Under the pieces are notes generated by a model. That model was not told the origin of the DNA. It did no database searches and saw nothing but the letters and a program-made list of their open reading frames with translations. A program made the translations under genes and the position numbers. This document shows, piece by piece, positions 35,458 to 44,863 of a DNA stretch of 64,000 nt. The stretch comes from Algibacter_G agarivorans (GTDB lineage Bacteria; Bacteroidota; Bacteroidia; Flavobacteriales; Flavobacteriaceae): contig NZ_BAABJJ010000039.1 in NCBI RefSeq assembly GCF_039543245.1, positions 117,049 to 181,048 on the forward strand. The letters are read 5' to 3'. Numbering within the stretch: position 1 is the first letter of the stretch; each line of letters opens with the position of its first letter.

Positions 35458-36972
35458 TTAGGTTAATAAATCTTTAACAACATGTCCGTGTACATCTGTT
35501 AATCGATAACGGCGCCCTTGATGCTTAAAGGTTAAACGCTCATGATCTACACCCACTAAATGCATTAAAGTAGCATGAAAATCATGGACATGAACTGGGT
35601 CTTTTACAACGTTATAACTAAAGTCGTCTGTTTCTCCATAAGAAAAACCAGGCTTCACACCTGCACCAGCCATCCACATGGTAAATGCTTTAGGATGATG
35701 ATCTCTTCCGTAATTTTTATCTGTTAGTTGGCCTTGCGAATACACTGTTCTACCAAATTCTCCACCCCATATAACAAGTGTGTCGTCAAGCATGCCACGT
35801 TGTTTTAAATCTTTTATTAAGGCTGCATTAGCTTGATCTGTATTTTTGGACTGGCTTTTAACACCTCCTGGACAAAAGTTATGTTGATCCCAACCTTGAT
35901 GGTAAAGTTGTACAAATTTGACGCCTTTTTCTAATAGTTTTCTAGCCATTAAACAATTGGCTGCATATGTCCCTGGGTCTTTACTATCTTTGCCATATAA
36001 ATCAAAAATATGTTCAGGTTCATCAGATAAATCTGTGACTTCAGGAACAGAAGTTTGCATTTTAAATGCCATTTCATATTGAGCCATTCGTGCTTGGATT
36101 TCTGGATCGCCATAAGAATCCTTTTGAATTTCATTTAAATTACCTAGGTAATCTAGCATATTCCTTCTGTCATTTCCATCGTAATTTTCAGGATCACTTA
36201 AATATAAAACAGGGTCTTTACCGGATCTAAACTGCACACCTTGATGTTCTGTTGGTAAAAAACCATTTCCCCATAAACTAGCTTTAAGCGGTTGCCCTTT
36301 GCCATTTTTAGACACTAAGGTGATAAATGTAGGGAGGTTTTCATTATCTGAACCCAAACCATAACTTAACCAAGACCCTATAGATGGTCTACCAGGTAAT
36401 TGATGCCCTGTCTGCATAAAAGTAATGGCAGGGGTATGATTAATTTGATCGGTTTGCATGCCTTTTACAAAACATAAATCGTCTACAACTTCAGATAAAT
36501 AAGGCATCGCATTACTGACCCATGCTCTAGATTCGCCATATTGTTTAAACTTAAAAGAAGACGGCGCTACAGGTAAGGTACTTTGGTTTCCACTCATTCC
36601 TGTAAGTCTTTGACCTCCCATAACAGATTCTGGTAATTCCTTACCAAACATGTCAACTAATTTTGGTTTATAATCAAATAAGTCTAATTGCGATGGACCT
36701 CCACTTTGAAATAAATATATAATCCTTTTAGCTTTTGGTAAATGGTGCGGTAAACCAAGTCTGTTTTTATTGTAGGTATCCAAAATCATGTCTTCGGTAC
36801 TTTTTTTACCGATAGATCCATACATTTTTTCTGTTCCTAATAAACTGCTTAAAGCTATAGCTCCCAGACCTAAAGAGGTTTTCTTAAGAAAATGTCTCCG
36901 GTCTAGTTGATTTTCAATTTTTTTTAAATCTCTATTATTAGAAGTTAATTTTTTATGATGATCATCACACAT
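35458..36972 (-). CDS. DUF1501 domain protein with twin-arginine-like signal
   Basis: A 504-residue exported protein. The N-terminus has RRHFLKKTSLGLGAIALSSL, a Tat-type signal, and the body is the DUF1501 fold, related to alkaline phosphatase/sulfatase. Characteristic segments are LFQSGGPSQLDLFD (about residues 87-100), VIWGGEFGRTVYSQG (about 402-416) and GRDHHPKAFTMWMAG (about 423-437). In planctomycetes and flavobacteria it is usually next to DUF1553 proteins, as here. The biochemical function is not established to my knowledge. Operon neighbours are 17 and 27 bases away. Confidence 0.9.
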   Translation of the reverse strand: MCDDHHKKLTSNNRDLKKIENQLDRRHFLKKTSLGLGAIALSSLLGTEKMYGSIGKKSTEDMILDTYNKNRLGLPHHLPKAKRIIYLFQSGGPSQLDLFDYKPKLVDMFGKELPESVMGGQRLTGMSGNQSTLPVAPSSFKFKQYGESRAWVSNAMPYLSEVVDDLCFVKGMQTDQINHTPAITFMQTGHQLPGRPSIGSWLSYGLGSDNENLPTFITLVSKNGKGQPLKASLWGNGFLPTEHQGVQFRSGKDPVLYLSDPENYDGNDRRNMLDYLGNLNEIQKDSYGDPEIQARMAQYEMAFKMQTSVPEVTDLSDEPEHIFDLYGKDSKDPGTYAANCLMARKLLEKGVKFVQLYHQGWDQHNFCPGGVKSQSKNTDQANAALIKDLKQRGMLDDTLVIWGGEFGRTVYSQGQLTDKNYGRDHHPKAFTMWMAGAGVKPGFSYGETDDFSYNVVKDPVHVHDFHATLMHLVGVDHERLTFKHQGRRYRLTDVHGHVVKDLLT

Positions 36973-36999
36973 AATGTCTTTTATTTAGAGTTTAGCAAT

Positions 37000-39900
37000 T
37001 TATCGTTTAGTAATACTGGCATCGGCATTCATAATTGTACTTGCCACGACCGCGTTTGCAGCAATTAGCGCTTTATTATCAGTTTCTGATATTTTAAAAG
37101 CGCCTGTTTGAAGCCAGCCTTTGGTTTTTTCGATATTACTATCAAACTTTTTAAATTCTTCTTTTTGTAATTCTGTTAATAGGCTGAGTTCTTTATCAGA
37201 AATTTGACGCCCCGTTAACTTTTTAAAAGCATGAGTAATTCCTGTTTTTAAATCTTCGGCATCGGTAATCTGTTTTCCTAACACTCTTGATGCTTCAATG
37301 TATGTAGGGTCATTTAAAATAACAAGCGCTTGAAGTGGTGTGTTCGTTTTTTGTCTACGGGTAGAGCATAAATCTCGTGTAGGTGCATCAAAAATAGAAA
37401 TTGTAGGATTCGGTACGGTACGTTTCCAAATGGTATACATACTTCTTCTATAAAGCCCTTCTTCTCCATCTTGAATGTAAGTATCCCCATTTACTTTCCA
37501 TAGTCCTGCTGGTTGATATGGTCTTACGCTTTCTCCTCCAACGGTTTTATTTAATAATCCAGAAGCAAATAAAGCATTATCTCTTAGCATTTCTCCAGAC
37601 AACCTGGTTGAAGGCCCTCTGGCCAACCATTTGTTTTCTCCATCTATGGCTAAAAGTTCTTCATCTATAATAGAGCTTTGTTGATACGTGCTAGACAACA
37701 TAATAGTTTTGTGTAGCGCTTTTACATCCCAGCCAGACTCCATAAAAGTAACAGCTAACCAATCTAATAAAGCGGGATGACTTGGTAATTCTCCTTGGTT
37801 TCCAAAATCTTCGGACGTATTTACTAATCCTCTACCAAAAATGTTTTGCCAATATCTATTTACTGTAACACGAGCCGTTAGTGGATTATTTTTTTCTGTA
37901 ATCCATTGGGCTAAACCTAATCTATTTTTAGGTAAACCTTCCGCCATAGGAAAGATTTTATCTGGCGTATTTGGAAAAACAGAATCGGTTGGAGCATCAT
38001 AATTTCCTCGATCTAAAATATAGGCTTGTCGAGGCGTTTTTTGCTCCTTCATAACCATGATTTGTTGTATTGGCTCTACACTATCAACCAAAACTTTTCT
38101 TTTATTTTCTAACTCTTTTAAAGCCTTATTATATTTTGATGAATTATTTGATAAATAGTATTTAGTTAGCAACGTTTTGTCTTGGATTTCAAGGCCATTT
38201 AAAGGCTTTGAAATTAAAGATTTAAGTTTTTCAGCATTACTAATTTGCATCACTTCAATATCGTTGATTTCTTTGTTAAAAACTAATACATCATCCACTA
38301 CAGCATTTCTAATACCTTTCCCTCTCCATACTGCTCCTATACGTAAACCAGGCTCAAGACGCTCACTTCCTGGACCATATAATCGAATGCCGTTAAAAAC
38401 AATGTCTTTATACAAATTATCATAAGATGTTTCGGTTTCAAGCTTTACACCATCCATAAAAATGTTTACTCCTTTGGCCTTACTAGACCCGTCATAAGTC
38501 ATTGTTAATTGCACCCACTTTTCTTTAGGAATGTCTTTTAAAGACTCTACCACAATAGCATTATCTGGATAAACATGTGCTAGTAACGCTTCAATTTTAT
38601 TGTCTTTTATTTTTAAATGATACCCTCTAAAACTATGCAATTCAGGGCTGTTCATTTTATGAAAAATAACTCCTGTTTCTAGATCTTTAGGTATAAAAAC
38701 TTGTATACCTATACTAAAAGGTTGATTTCGTTTAAAGACACCTATTTTATCCAATTCTAACCAAGTATCTCCATTCATAAAAAGGCCTTTACCACTTGCC
38801 CCTTCCTTGTAAATAGCTTTTTCATTATCAACAAATTGCTGACGCATTCTTATGTTGTTTCTTCCATTGCCGCCAACGGAATTAATCAATTTTTGATTAT
38901 CAAAATTAAAAGCAGCAATTAGCCCTTTTGGTTTGGCTTTTAAAGGAATTTTCTTGTAGGCGCTACTTGCCATCCATTTATTAACTGCATCTTCCTCCTT
39001 TTTAAACGTGGTTTGAAGTTTATCTTCAGATTCATCTACAAGGGTTTCTAAATATGCTAAAACCCCTTCTTGTTCTTTAGTAGGTAAAAGCATCGCAGGA
39101 ACAGGAGTAGCTAAATCCCAAGGAATTAATCCTGTTTCGTCTACATTATTGAAAAAACTATACATTTCGTAATAGTTCTTTTGAGAAATGGGGTCATATT
39201 TATGATCGTGACATTTAGCACAGGCATAAGATAATCCTAATAAGCCTTGACTAACTGTAGCTGTTCTGTCCGCTACATATTCAGATCTAAATTCTTCGTC
39301 AATAATACCGCCTTCTAAATTTTGCGGATGTAATCTATTAAAAGTAGTCGCTAGTTTTTGCTCTTTAGTCGCGTTTTCAAACATGTCTCCAGCTAGTTGC
39401 CAAGTAACAAACTCATCATAAGGCATATTTTTATTAAAGGCATCAATAACCCAATCTCTCCATGGAGATGTATCTCTATATCTGTCATTACTATAACCGT
39501 GGGTGTCAGCGTATCTAGAAAGGTCCATCCAGTCTAAAGTCATGTGCTCTCCATAATGAGGTGAAGCTAAAAGTCTATCTATTTGTTTTTCAAATGCGTT
39601 TGGAGATGTATCGTTTAAAAAGTTTTTAATCTCATCTAAAGTAGGAGGCAAACCTGTTAAGTCAAAAGAAGCACGTCTTAATAACACTTCTTTATCCGCT
39701 TTTTTAGAAGGCGATAGTTTTAAGTTTTCTAATTGAGCTACAACAAAGTTATCTATGGGACTTGATACAAAACTGGTTTGTTTAACAGTTGGTATTTCTG
39801 GTTTTTCTGGTTTTAAAAATGCCCAATGATCTTTATATTCAGCGCCGTCTTCTATCCATTTTACTAGAACAGCCTTTTCATAATTAGATAATGATAAATG

Positions 39901-40242
39901 AGAACTTGGCTCTGGCATAATCAATTCTGGATCATCTGTCATAATCCTATGGAAGAACTCACTTTTACTTAAATTTTTAGGTTTTATAGCGAATTTACCA
40001 GGACTTTCTGAAAGTTCAGAATATGCAAATTCTGCTGAATGGAGTTGCAAACCGCCTTTAATATTCCCTTTATCTGGACCATGACATAAAAAACATTTGT
40101 CGGATAAAATGGGTTTTACATGCTGATTAAAATCAACATTTTTTGGTAGTTTCTGGTACTCTAAATATACTGATTCTGGTAATTCTGCTTTGTTACATGA
40201 ACACAACAATACAGCTACCAATATTAGGAAACATAATCTCAT
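37000..40242 (-). CDS. PSCyt1/DUF1549/DUF1553 multidomain lipoprotein with a LamG-like insert
   Basis: A 1080-residue lipoprotein (lipobox LLCSC, Cys at about residue 16). Order of domains: a PSCyt1 haem segment with CFLCH at 50-54, DUF1549 (about 155-365, with CAKCHDHKYDP near 342-352), a LamG/concanavalin-like carbohydrate-binding region (about 440-660) and DUF1553 (about 750-1030). It is the first gene of the operon and divergent from two AraC regulators across a 156-base spacer. The family is abundant in Planctomycetes and occurs in flavobacterial carbohydrate loci. A redox or glycan-binding role is inferred. Confidence 0.9.
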   Translation of the reverse strand: MRLCFLILVAVLLCSCNKAELPESVYLEYQKLPKNVDFNQHVKPILSDKCFLCHGPDKGNIKGGLQLHSAEFAYSELSESPGKFAIKPKNLSKSEFFHRIMTDDPELIMPEPSSHLSLSNYEKAVLVKWIEDGAEYKDHWAFLKPEKPEIPTVKQTSFVSSPIDNFVVAQLENLKLSPSKKADKEVLLRRASFDLTGLPPTLDEIKNFLNDTSPNAFEKQIDRLLASPHYGEHMTLDWMDLSRYADTHGYSNDRYRDTSPWRDWVIDAFNKNMPYDEFVTWQLAGDMFENATKEQKLATTFNRLHPQNLEGGIIDEEFRSEYVADRTATVSQGLLGLSYACAKCHDHKYDPISQKNYYEMYSFFNNVDETGLIPWDLATPVPAMLLPTKEQEGVLAYLETLVDESEDKLQTTFKKEEDAVNKWMASSAYKKIPLKAKPKGLIAAFNFDNQKLINSVGGNGRNNIRMRQQFVDNEKAIYKEGASGKGLFMNGDTWLELDKIGVFKRNQPFSIGIQVFIPKDLETGVIFHKMNSPELHSFRGYHLKIKDNKIEALLAHVYPDNAIVVESLKDIPKEKWVQLTMTYDGSSKAKGVNIFMDGVKLETETSYDNLYKDIVFNGIRLYGPGSERLEPGLRIGAVWRGKGIRNAVVDDVLVFNKEINDIEVMQISNAEKLKSLISKPLNGLEIQDKTLLTKYYLSNNSSKYNKALKELENKRKVLVDSVEPIQQIMVMKEQKTPRQAYILDRGNYDAPTDSVFPNTPDKIFPMAEGLPKNRLGLAQWITEKNNPLTARVTVNRYWQNIFGRGLVNTSEDFGNQGELPSHPALLDWLAVTFMESGWDVKALHKTIMLSSTYQQSSIIDEELLAIDGENKWLARGPSTRLSGEMLRDNALFASGLLNKTVGGESVRPYQPAGLWKVNGDTYIQDGEEGLYRRSMYTIWKRTVPNPTISIFDAPTRDLCSTRRQKTNTPLQALVILNDPTYIEASRVLGKQITDAEDLKTGITHAFKKLTGRQISDKELSLLTELQKEEFKKFDSNIEKTKGWLQTGAFKISETDNKALIAANAVVASTIMNADASITKR

Positions 40243-40327
40243 ACCTATTTATAACTTAAATTTTCTGCTAGAGATACAAAGTTATAGGCATATAGCTCAT
40301 GACACTCTATTCAAAACAGACTAATAA

Positions 40328-40361
40328 TTGTACATTTCCGATTTTTACATTACTTTGTAAT
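40328..40361 (+). promoter_or_regulatory. Possible promoter with overlapping dyad upstream of the AraC pair
   Basis: TTG at 40328-40330 is followed 19 bases later by TTACTTTG (40350-40357), one mismatch from the -7 consensus. A perfect 5-base dyad attac-ttt-gtaat (40349-40361) overlaps the box and could be an operator. The leader to the first AraC start would be about 38 bases. Confidence 0.4.
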
Positions 40362-40398
40362 CGAATAGATATTTATTTTATACTGGTATTACTTTTAA

Positions 40399-41256
40399 AT
40401 GAAAGACCAATCAAATACTTTAAACCTTACTTTACTCCATACAGGATATGCCCATCTTAATAATTTATGGAATTATCAAAACGTTATTAGTCCTTTTGTG
40501 CGAATCATTTTAATGACTAAAGGTCGTGCAGATCTAATTTTACCAAATAAGACTTTTATATTAAAGCCTGGGTACATGTATTTAATTCCTAGTTATATTA
40601 ATAATAGCTATAAATGTGATGATTACCATGAACATATTTATTGTGGTTTTTTTGAAGAATTAAAATCAGGGCATTCCATTTTCAATTTAAGATCTTTTGA
40701 AAACGAAGTGAAAATTACAAATCTGGATAAGACTATTTTTGAGCGTCTAGTAAAACTTAATCCGAATAAATACATTACAGACTCAACTCCAAAACCTCAT
40801 ATAAAAAATAACTTACTGAACACTTCAACTAAAACTAATACCAAAACCAAAATAGAAACTCAGGCCATTCTGGAATACTTTATTTCAAAATTTCTTATTA
40901 ATCGAAATGAAAATAAATCTTCTTTAAATACTAAAAACAATTTAATTAAAATACTTCCCGAAATTTCCACAAATCTCAATACAGATATAAAAATAAGTCA
41001 TCTTGCAGAATATTGTGACTTGAATACAGATTACTTCTCTAAAAAATTTTTAGAATATTTTGGTATGAGACCAAATAAATATATCCAATTAAAGCGTATT
41101 GAAAGAGCTCAAATTCTATTATTATCAACTAAAAAAACTATGAAACAAATAGCTGAAGAAGTAGGTTTGTTTGATGTACCACACTTTTCAAAAACATTTA
41201 AACGCATTACTGGTAATACTCCTGGTAAGTTTAGAAAAGGGTACATAAATTTCTAA
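40399..41256 (+). CDS. AraC-family transcriptional regulator (first of two)
   Basis: A 285-residue regulator. The N-terminal half is a cupin-like effector-binding domain (about residues 10-150). The C-terminal half has the two AraC helix-turn-helix units: DIKISHLAEYCDLNTDYFSKKF (about 196-217) and MKQIAEEVGLFDVPHFSKTFKRITG (about 245-269). It is divergent from the DUF1553 operon and six bases from its paralogue, so it probably controls one or both neighbours. The effector is unknown. It shares IKRIERA/LKRIERA-type segments with the next gene, which indicates a tandem duplication. Confidence 0.9.
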   Translation: MKDQSNTLNLTLLHTGYAHLNNLWNYQNVISPFVRIILMTKGRADLILPNKTFILKPGYMYLIPSYINNSYKCDDYHEHIYCGFFEELKSGHSIFNLRSFENEVKITNLDKTIFERLVKLNPNKYITDSTPKPHIKNNLLNTSTKTNTKTKIETQAILEYFISKFLINRNENKSSLNTKNNLIKILPEISTNLNTDIKISHLAEYCDLNTDYFSKKFLEYFGMRPNKYIQLKRIERAQILLLSTKKTMKQIAEEVGLFDVPHFSKTFKRITGNTPGKFRKGYINF

Positions 41257-41261
41257 TCTAT

Positions 41262-42104
41262 ATGCTTAACACAAACCAATCTTTACATCTCAATTTAATA
41301 AATATAGAACAAATTGTGTTTAACAAAACTTGGGGCTTTGATAATATTATAAATCCTTTTTCAAAATTTTATTTTATTAAAAAAGGAGCTGGATACATCA
41401 TTATTGATAGAAAAAAAATAAACCTATTATCTGGTCATATATACTTAGTGCCAAGTTACGCTCATAGTAGCTTTAAGTGTCATTCTGGTCATTCACATAT
41501 TCAAATGAGTTATATTGAAACATTTGGCAATAGCTTTTCTATATATAACTTCATGGCATTTAAGCACCAAATAAAGGCTACACCTTTAGATATCAATTGT
41601 TTTGATAGACTTTTAAAAATAAACACTAAGGAAAAATTCTTTTCACGTACTCCACAAGGGTATTTGCATAATTCAGAATTGTACTCAAGTAAGATGATGG
41701 AAACTCAAGCTATTCTTAAAATTATTTTATCAAAATTTATAAAACTAGATCATAAAAACACTGGAACAAGTGGAAAAACAAGATTAAATAAAGTCATTAA
41801 TTATATATCTCAAAATCTTCATAAAAAAATAAGTATTACAGAATTAGCAGCCTATACCAACCTTAACAGAGATTATTTTTCAAGAATGTTTAATAATCAA
41901 TTTAAAATGAGACCAAGTCTTTATATCCAAATTAAACGTATTGAAAGAGCTGAATTACTATTAATAACTACTAACTATTCTTTAATAGAGATATCTATAA
42001 AAGTTGGATATGAAAATTACACTTCCTTTTTACAGGTTTTTAAAAAACATGTAGGACAACCTCCAAGTCATTTTAGAAAAAATCAAGTAGATAATATAAA
42101 GTAA
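41262..42104 (+). CDS. AraC-family transcriptional regulator (second of two)
   Basis: A 280-residue paralogue of the preceding gene. It has the same layout: cupin-like N-terminus (FYFIKKGAGYIIIDRKKI at about residues 36-53) and C-terminal helix-turn-helix pair (KISITELAAYTNLNRDYFSRMF at about 191-212; LIEISIKVGYENYTSFLQVFKK). The gap to the upstream paralogue is 5 bases, so the two are co-transcribed. The two may bind the same target or respond to different ligands. It is convergent with the helicase gene. Confidence 0.9.
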   Translation: MLNTNQSLHLNLINIEQIVFNKTWGFDNIINPFSKFYFIKKGAGYIIIDRKKINLLSGHIYLVPSYAHSSFKCHSGHSHIQMSYIETFGNSFSIYNFMAFKHQIKATPLDINCFDRLLKINTKEKFFSRTPQGYLHNSELYSSKMMETQAILKIILSKFIKLDHKNTGTSGKTRLNKVINYISQNLHKKISITELAAYTNLNRDYFSRMFNNQFKMRPSLYIQIKRIERAELLLITTNYSLIEISIKVGYENYTSFLQVFKKHVGQPPSHFRKNQVDNIK

Positions 42105-42126
42105 GTAAGATGTATATTTAAAAACG

Positions 42127-44562
42127 TTAATCATTTAAGTGCTGTAACACCAATCGGATTTCTCCATAACTATATGTTTCAGGGAGTTGATGTTTTAAAT
42201 CTGATAAATTTTCGAAAGTTATTTTAGGTATCAAGTCTTTTAATTCCTTGTAATGAGCTTCCTCTATTAAATCTGTGATATATACTTCTCCTGAAGCAAT
42301 AAAACTTGCAAGGTGCCCAAAAATAGTATTCTCATTTAATTCTCGTTCTTCAGCAATATATGCAATAGATTTTCCCGATTTAAACAAGGTCAAAGATTCT
42401 CTCTTGGTATCTCCTTTTTTCTTTTTAGGTTTTTCATCTTCAAAAATATCAGCATCACTTTTTGTTTCAATATCATTTTCTTCACAATACGAAAGAATCA
42501 CTTTCAAAATAGCAGTTCCATATTTTTCAACACGTGTTTTTCCCATGCCATTAACCTTTAGCAATTCCTTTTTAGTAACTGGTAAAGTTTCACACATCTC
42601 ATATAAAGCTTTTTGAGTGAAAATTTGATAATGAATGAGTTCTTTTTCATCAGCAATTTCATTTCTTAATGTGCGTAACAATTCAAATAATTCTACATTG
42701 CTAGTGCCGTCAATAACCGCCTTTCTTTTCTTTTTTGGTTTTTCCTTACCACTAAATACTGCCTTAGCTCTCAACTCCAAAAACAACTTTGCTACAAAGC
42801 CATTTTTTAAACCATTAAAATATAATTGTTTGGTGGTTAGTAAGTCCTCTAAACTGTCTAAATGTTTCGTTATTTCACCTCCAACCGCTTGGTTATCTGT
42901 AGTAAAAGTAAAGGTTTTTAATAGGGTTAAAATCTTTGTTTCTAATTCCAATTTAAAATACTCAATAGCCTTTTTAAAACGTTCTTGAATCAAAGCACTT
43001 GTTTCAGGTAAATCTTCAGTATCAGAAAGTTTATTTAATTGGGCTTTAAAGCCATTACTCACTTTTAAAAAGTTAGCAATAGTGTCTTTAATAGTTGCGA
43101 AAGGGGCTTCAACTTGGCCTTCAATGACTGTTCTGTTTTTATAATAAATATCAAGAATTCGATTTACAGGATATAGCATCGGATAAAAATCAAAAACCTC
43201 AAAAATTAAATCCAATTGAAAGTTTTTTTGAGATGTTTTTAAAACCGTTTCATCAGGCTCATTTTGTTCTGCTTCTTTATTAAATGAAATGACGTTTGCA
43301 TCACTGATTATTTGACTAGAATGAATCTTACTTTTCAAGACCAGACCTTCTAAAGATTTACATCTACTCAAGGCTACGTATGTTTGACCATGTGCAAAAG
43401 CGCCTTGAGCATCTATAATAGCCTTTTCAAACGTTAACCCTTGACTTTTATGGATGGTAATAGACCATGCCAAACGCAACGGCATTTGAGCGTATGACCC
43501 TATTTTTTCTTCGGTAATAGCTTTGGTTTCTGAATCAACAGAATAATTAATATTTTCCCAAATTTCTGGCGTTACATTAATATTAAAATCATCATCTGGA
43601 CAGTGTACTACCACTTCATCAGCATCCAACAAAATGATTTTTCCTATCTTACCATTAAAATAGCGCTTCTCAGCATTGCTATCATTTTTCACAAACATCA
43701 CCTGAGCTCCAACCTTTAATTCTAAAGACTCAGCATTTGGATAAGCATACTCAGGAAACTTACCATCCACTTCAGCCTCATAAGTAAAAGATTTTGTTTT
43801 TAACTTATTTAGTTCGGTCTTATTAGTTGCCTCCGCTTTATTATTATGTGTTGTAAGAGAAATATACCCCGCATCAGGTTCAGGAGTGAAATCTGGAATA
43901 AAACGTTTATTCAATTCCGTAGCTTCGGTTTCAGTCAGGGCATTATTCCTAATGGCATTAAGTATATCAATAAATTTTGGGTTATCCTGCCTATAAATAT
44001 GTTTCAACTCAATAGTAATCGCATCACATTGTTGGAAGGCATGACTACTAAAAAAGAATCCATTTTTATAAATATGCTTTAACAAATCCCATTCCTGCTC
44101 TTTTATAACTGGAGACAATTGTTGTAAGTCACCAATCATCAAAACCTGTACACCACCAAATACTTTATTCCTATTCCTAAACCGACGTAAAGTTTTATCA
44201 ATACCATCCAACAAATCAGCACGTACCATACTAATTTCATCAATGACTAATAAATCCATGGACTTAATAATATTGATTTTGGTCTTACTAAACTTTCTAT
44301 TAAACCCTTTGGAAGCATTTAAATCGGTATCAGGTAAAATGGGTCCAAAAGGCATTTGAAAAAACGAATGAATAGTCACGCCTTTAGCATTAATAGCTGC
44401 TACACCTGTAGGTGCAACAACAACTAAACGCTTTAAACTATTCATTTTTAAATGGTGTAAAAAGGTGGTTTTACCTGTACCTGCTTTACCTGTTAAAAAT
44501 ATAAACCGGTTTGTATTATTTACAAACTCCCAAGCCAATTCCAGTTCTTTATTTACAGCCAT
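42127..44562 (-). CDS. PIF1-like helicase with HRDC and C-terminal helix-turn-helix domains
   Basis: An 811-residue superfamily 1B helicase. The Walker A GKAGTGKTTF lies at about residues 24-33, Walker B LVIDEISM at about 104-111, GDLQQLSPV (about 147-155) is motif III, and the final helicase motif is THNNKAE through SITIHKSQGLTFEKAI (about 370-385), followed by YVALSRC. Residues about 620-700 look like an HRDC domain, and the C-terminal 90 residues resemble the helix-turn-helix domain seen after RecQ helicases. It probably unwinds DNA in recombination or replication restart. The leader carries AAAGGAGG and a 28-base repeat also found at 46770-46797. Confidence 0.9.
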   Translation of the reverse strand: MAVNKELELAWEFVNNTNRFIFLTGKAGTGKTTFLHHLKMNSLKRLVVVAPTGVAAINAKGVTIHSFFQMPFGPILPDTDLNASKGFNRKFSKTKINIIKSMDLLVIDEISMVRADLLDGIDKTLRRFRNRNKVFGGVQVLMIGDLQQLSPVIKEQEWDLLKHIYKNGFFFSSHAFQQCDAITIELKHIYRQDNPKFIDILNAIRNNALTETEATELNKRFIPDFTPEPDAGYISLTTHNNKAEATNKTELNKLKTKSFTYEAEVDGKFPEYAYPNAESLELKVGAQVMFVKNDSNAEKRYFNGKIGKIILLDADEVVVHCPDDDFNINVTPEIWENINYSVDSETKAITEEKIGSYAQMPLRLAWSITIHKSQGLTFEKAIIDAQGAFAHGQTYVALSRCKSLEGLVLKSKIHSSQIISDANVISFNKEAEQNEPDETVLKTSQKNFQLDLIFEVFDFYPMLYPVNRILDIYYKNRTVIEGQVEAPFATIKDTIANFLKVSNGFKAQLNKLSDTEDLPETSALIQERFKKAIEYFKLELETKILTLLKTFTFTTDNQAVGGEITKHLDSLEDLLTTKQLYFNGLKNGFVAKLFLELRAKAVFSGKEKPKKKRKAVIDGTSNVELFELLRTLRNEIADEKELIHYQIFTQKALYEMCETLPVTKKELLKVNGMGKTRVEKYGTAILKVILSYCEENDIETKSDADIFEDEKPKKKKGDTKRESLTLFKSGKSIAYIAEERELNENTIFGHLASFIASGEVYITDLIEEAHYKELKDLIPKITFENLSDLKHQLPETYSYGEIRLVLQHLND

Positions 44563-44863
44563 TAACCTCCTTTAAAAATAGATTTTGAAGATACTAAATT
44601 GAATGATTTTTTGGGTATAAATTTTAAGGCTATTTAATCAATAATATTTCTGAATAACGAGAATGTGAGCATAAAACATAAAGAAGATGATACACCAAAA
44701 AGCTATTACATATTAATTTATTGACAGATAAACTAAGCATATCTGTTTACCAAGATTTTATCTGTATCAATTCTCAGAAAATTAATCAATCACAACCAAT
44801 AGTCTTTATATCTTATTATAAATTTAACTCCATACAAGTAAAAATTAAATCACTTCCTACAAA
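44563..44863. other. Intergenic region between helicase and GH35-like gene
   Basis: No gene. It contains the helicase leader with ribosome binding site AAAGGAGG on the minus strand and one copy of the 28-base direct repeat. The rest is AT-rich without recognisable structure. Confidence 0.6.
44570..44597. repeat. 28-base direct repeat, copy 1
   Basis: Starts ctttaaaaatagattttgaa and ends gatactaa. It is identical to copy 2 exactly 2200 bases to the right. Here it forms the 5' leader of the helicase gene on the minus strand. Confidence 0.9.
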
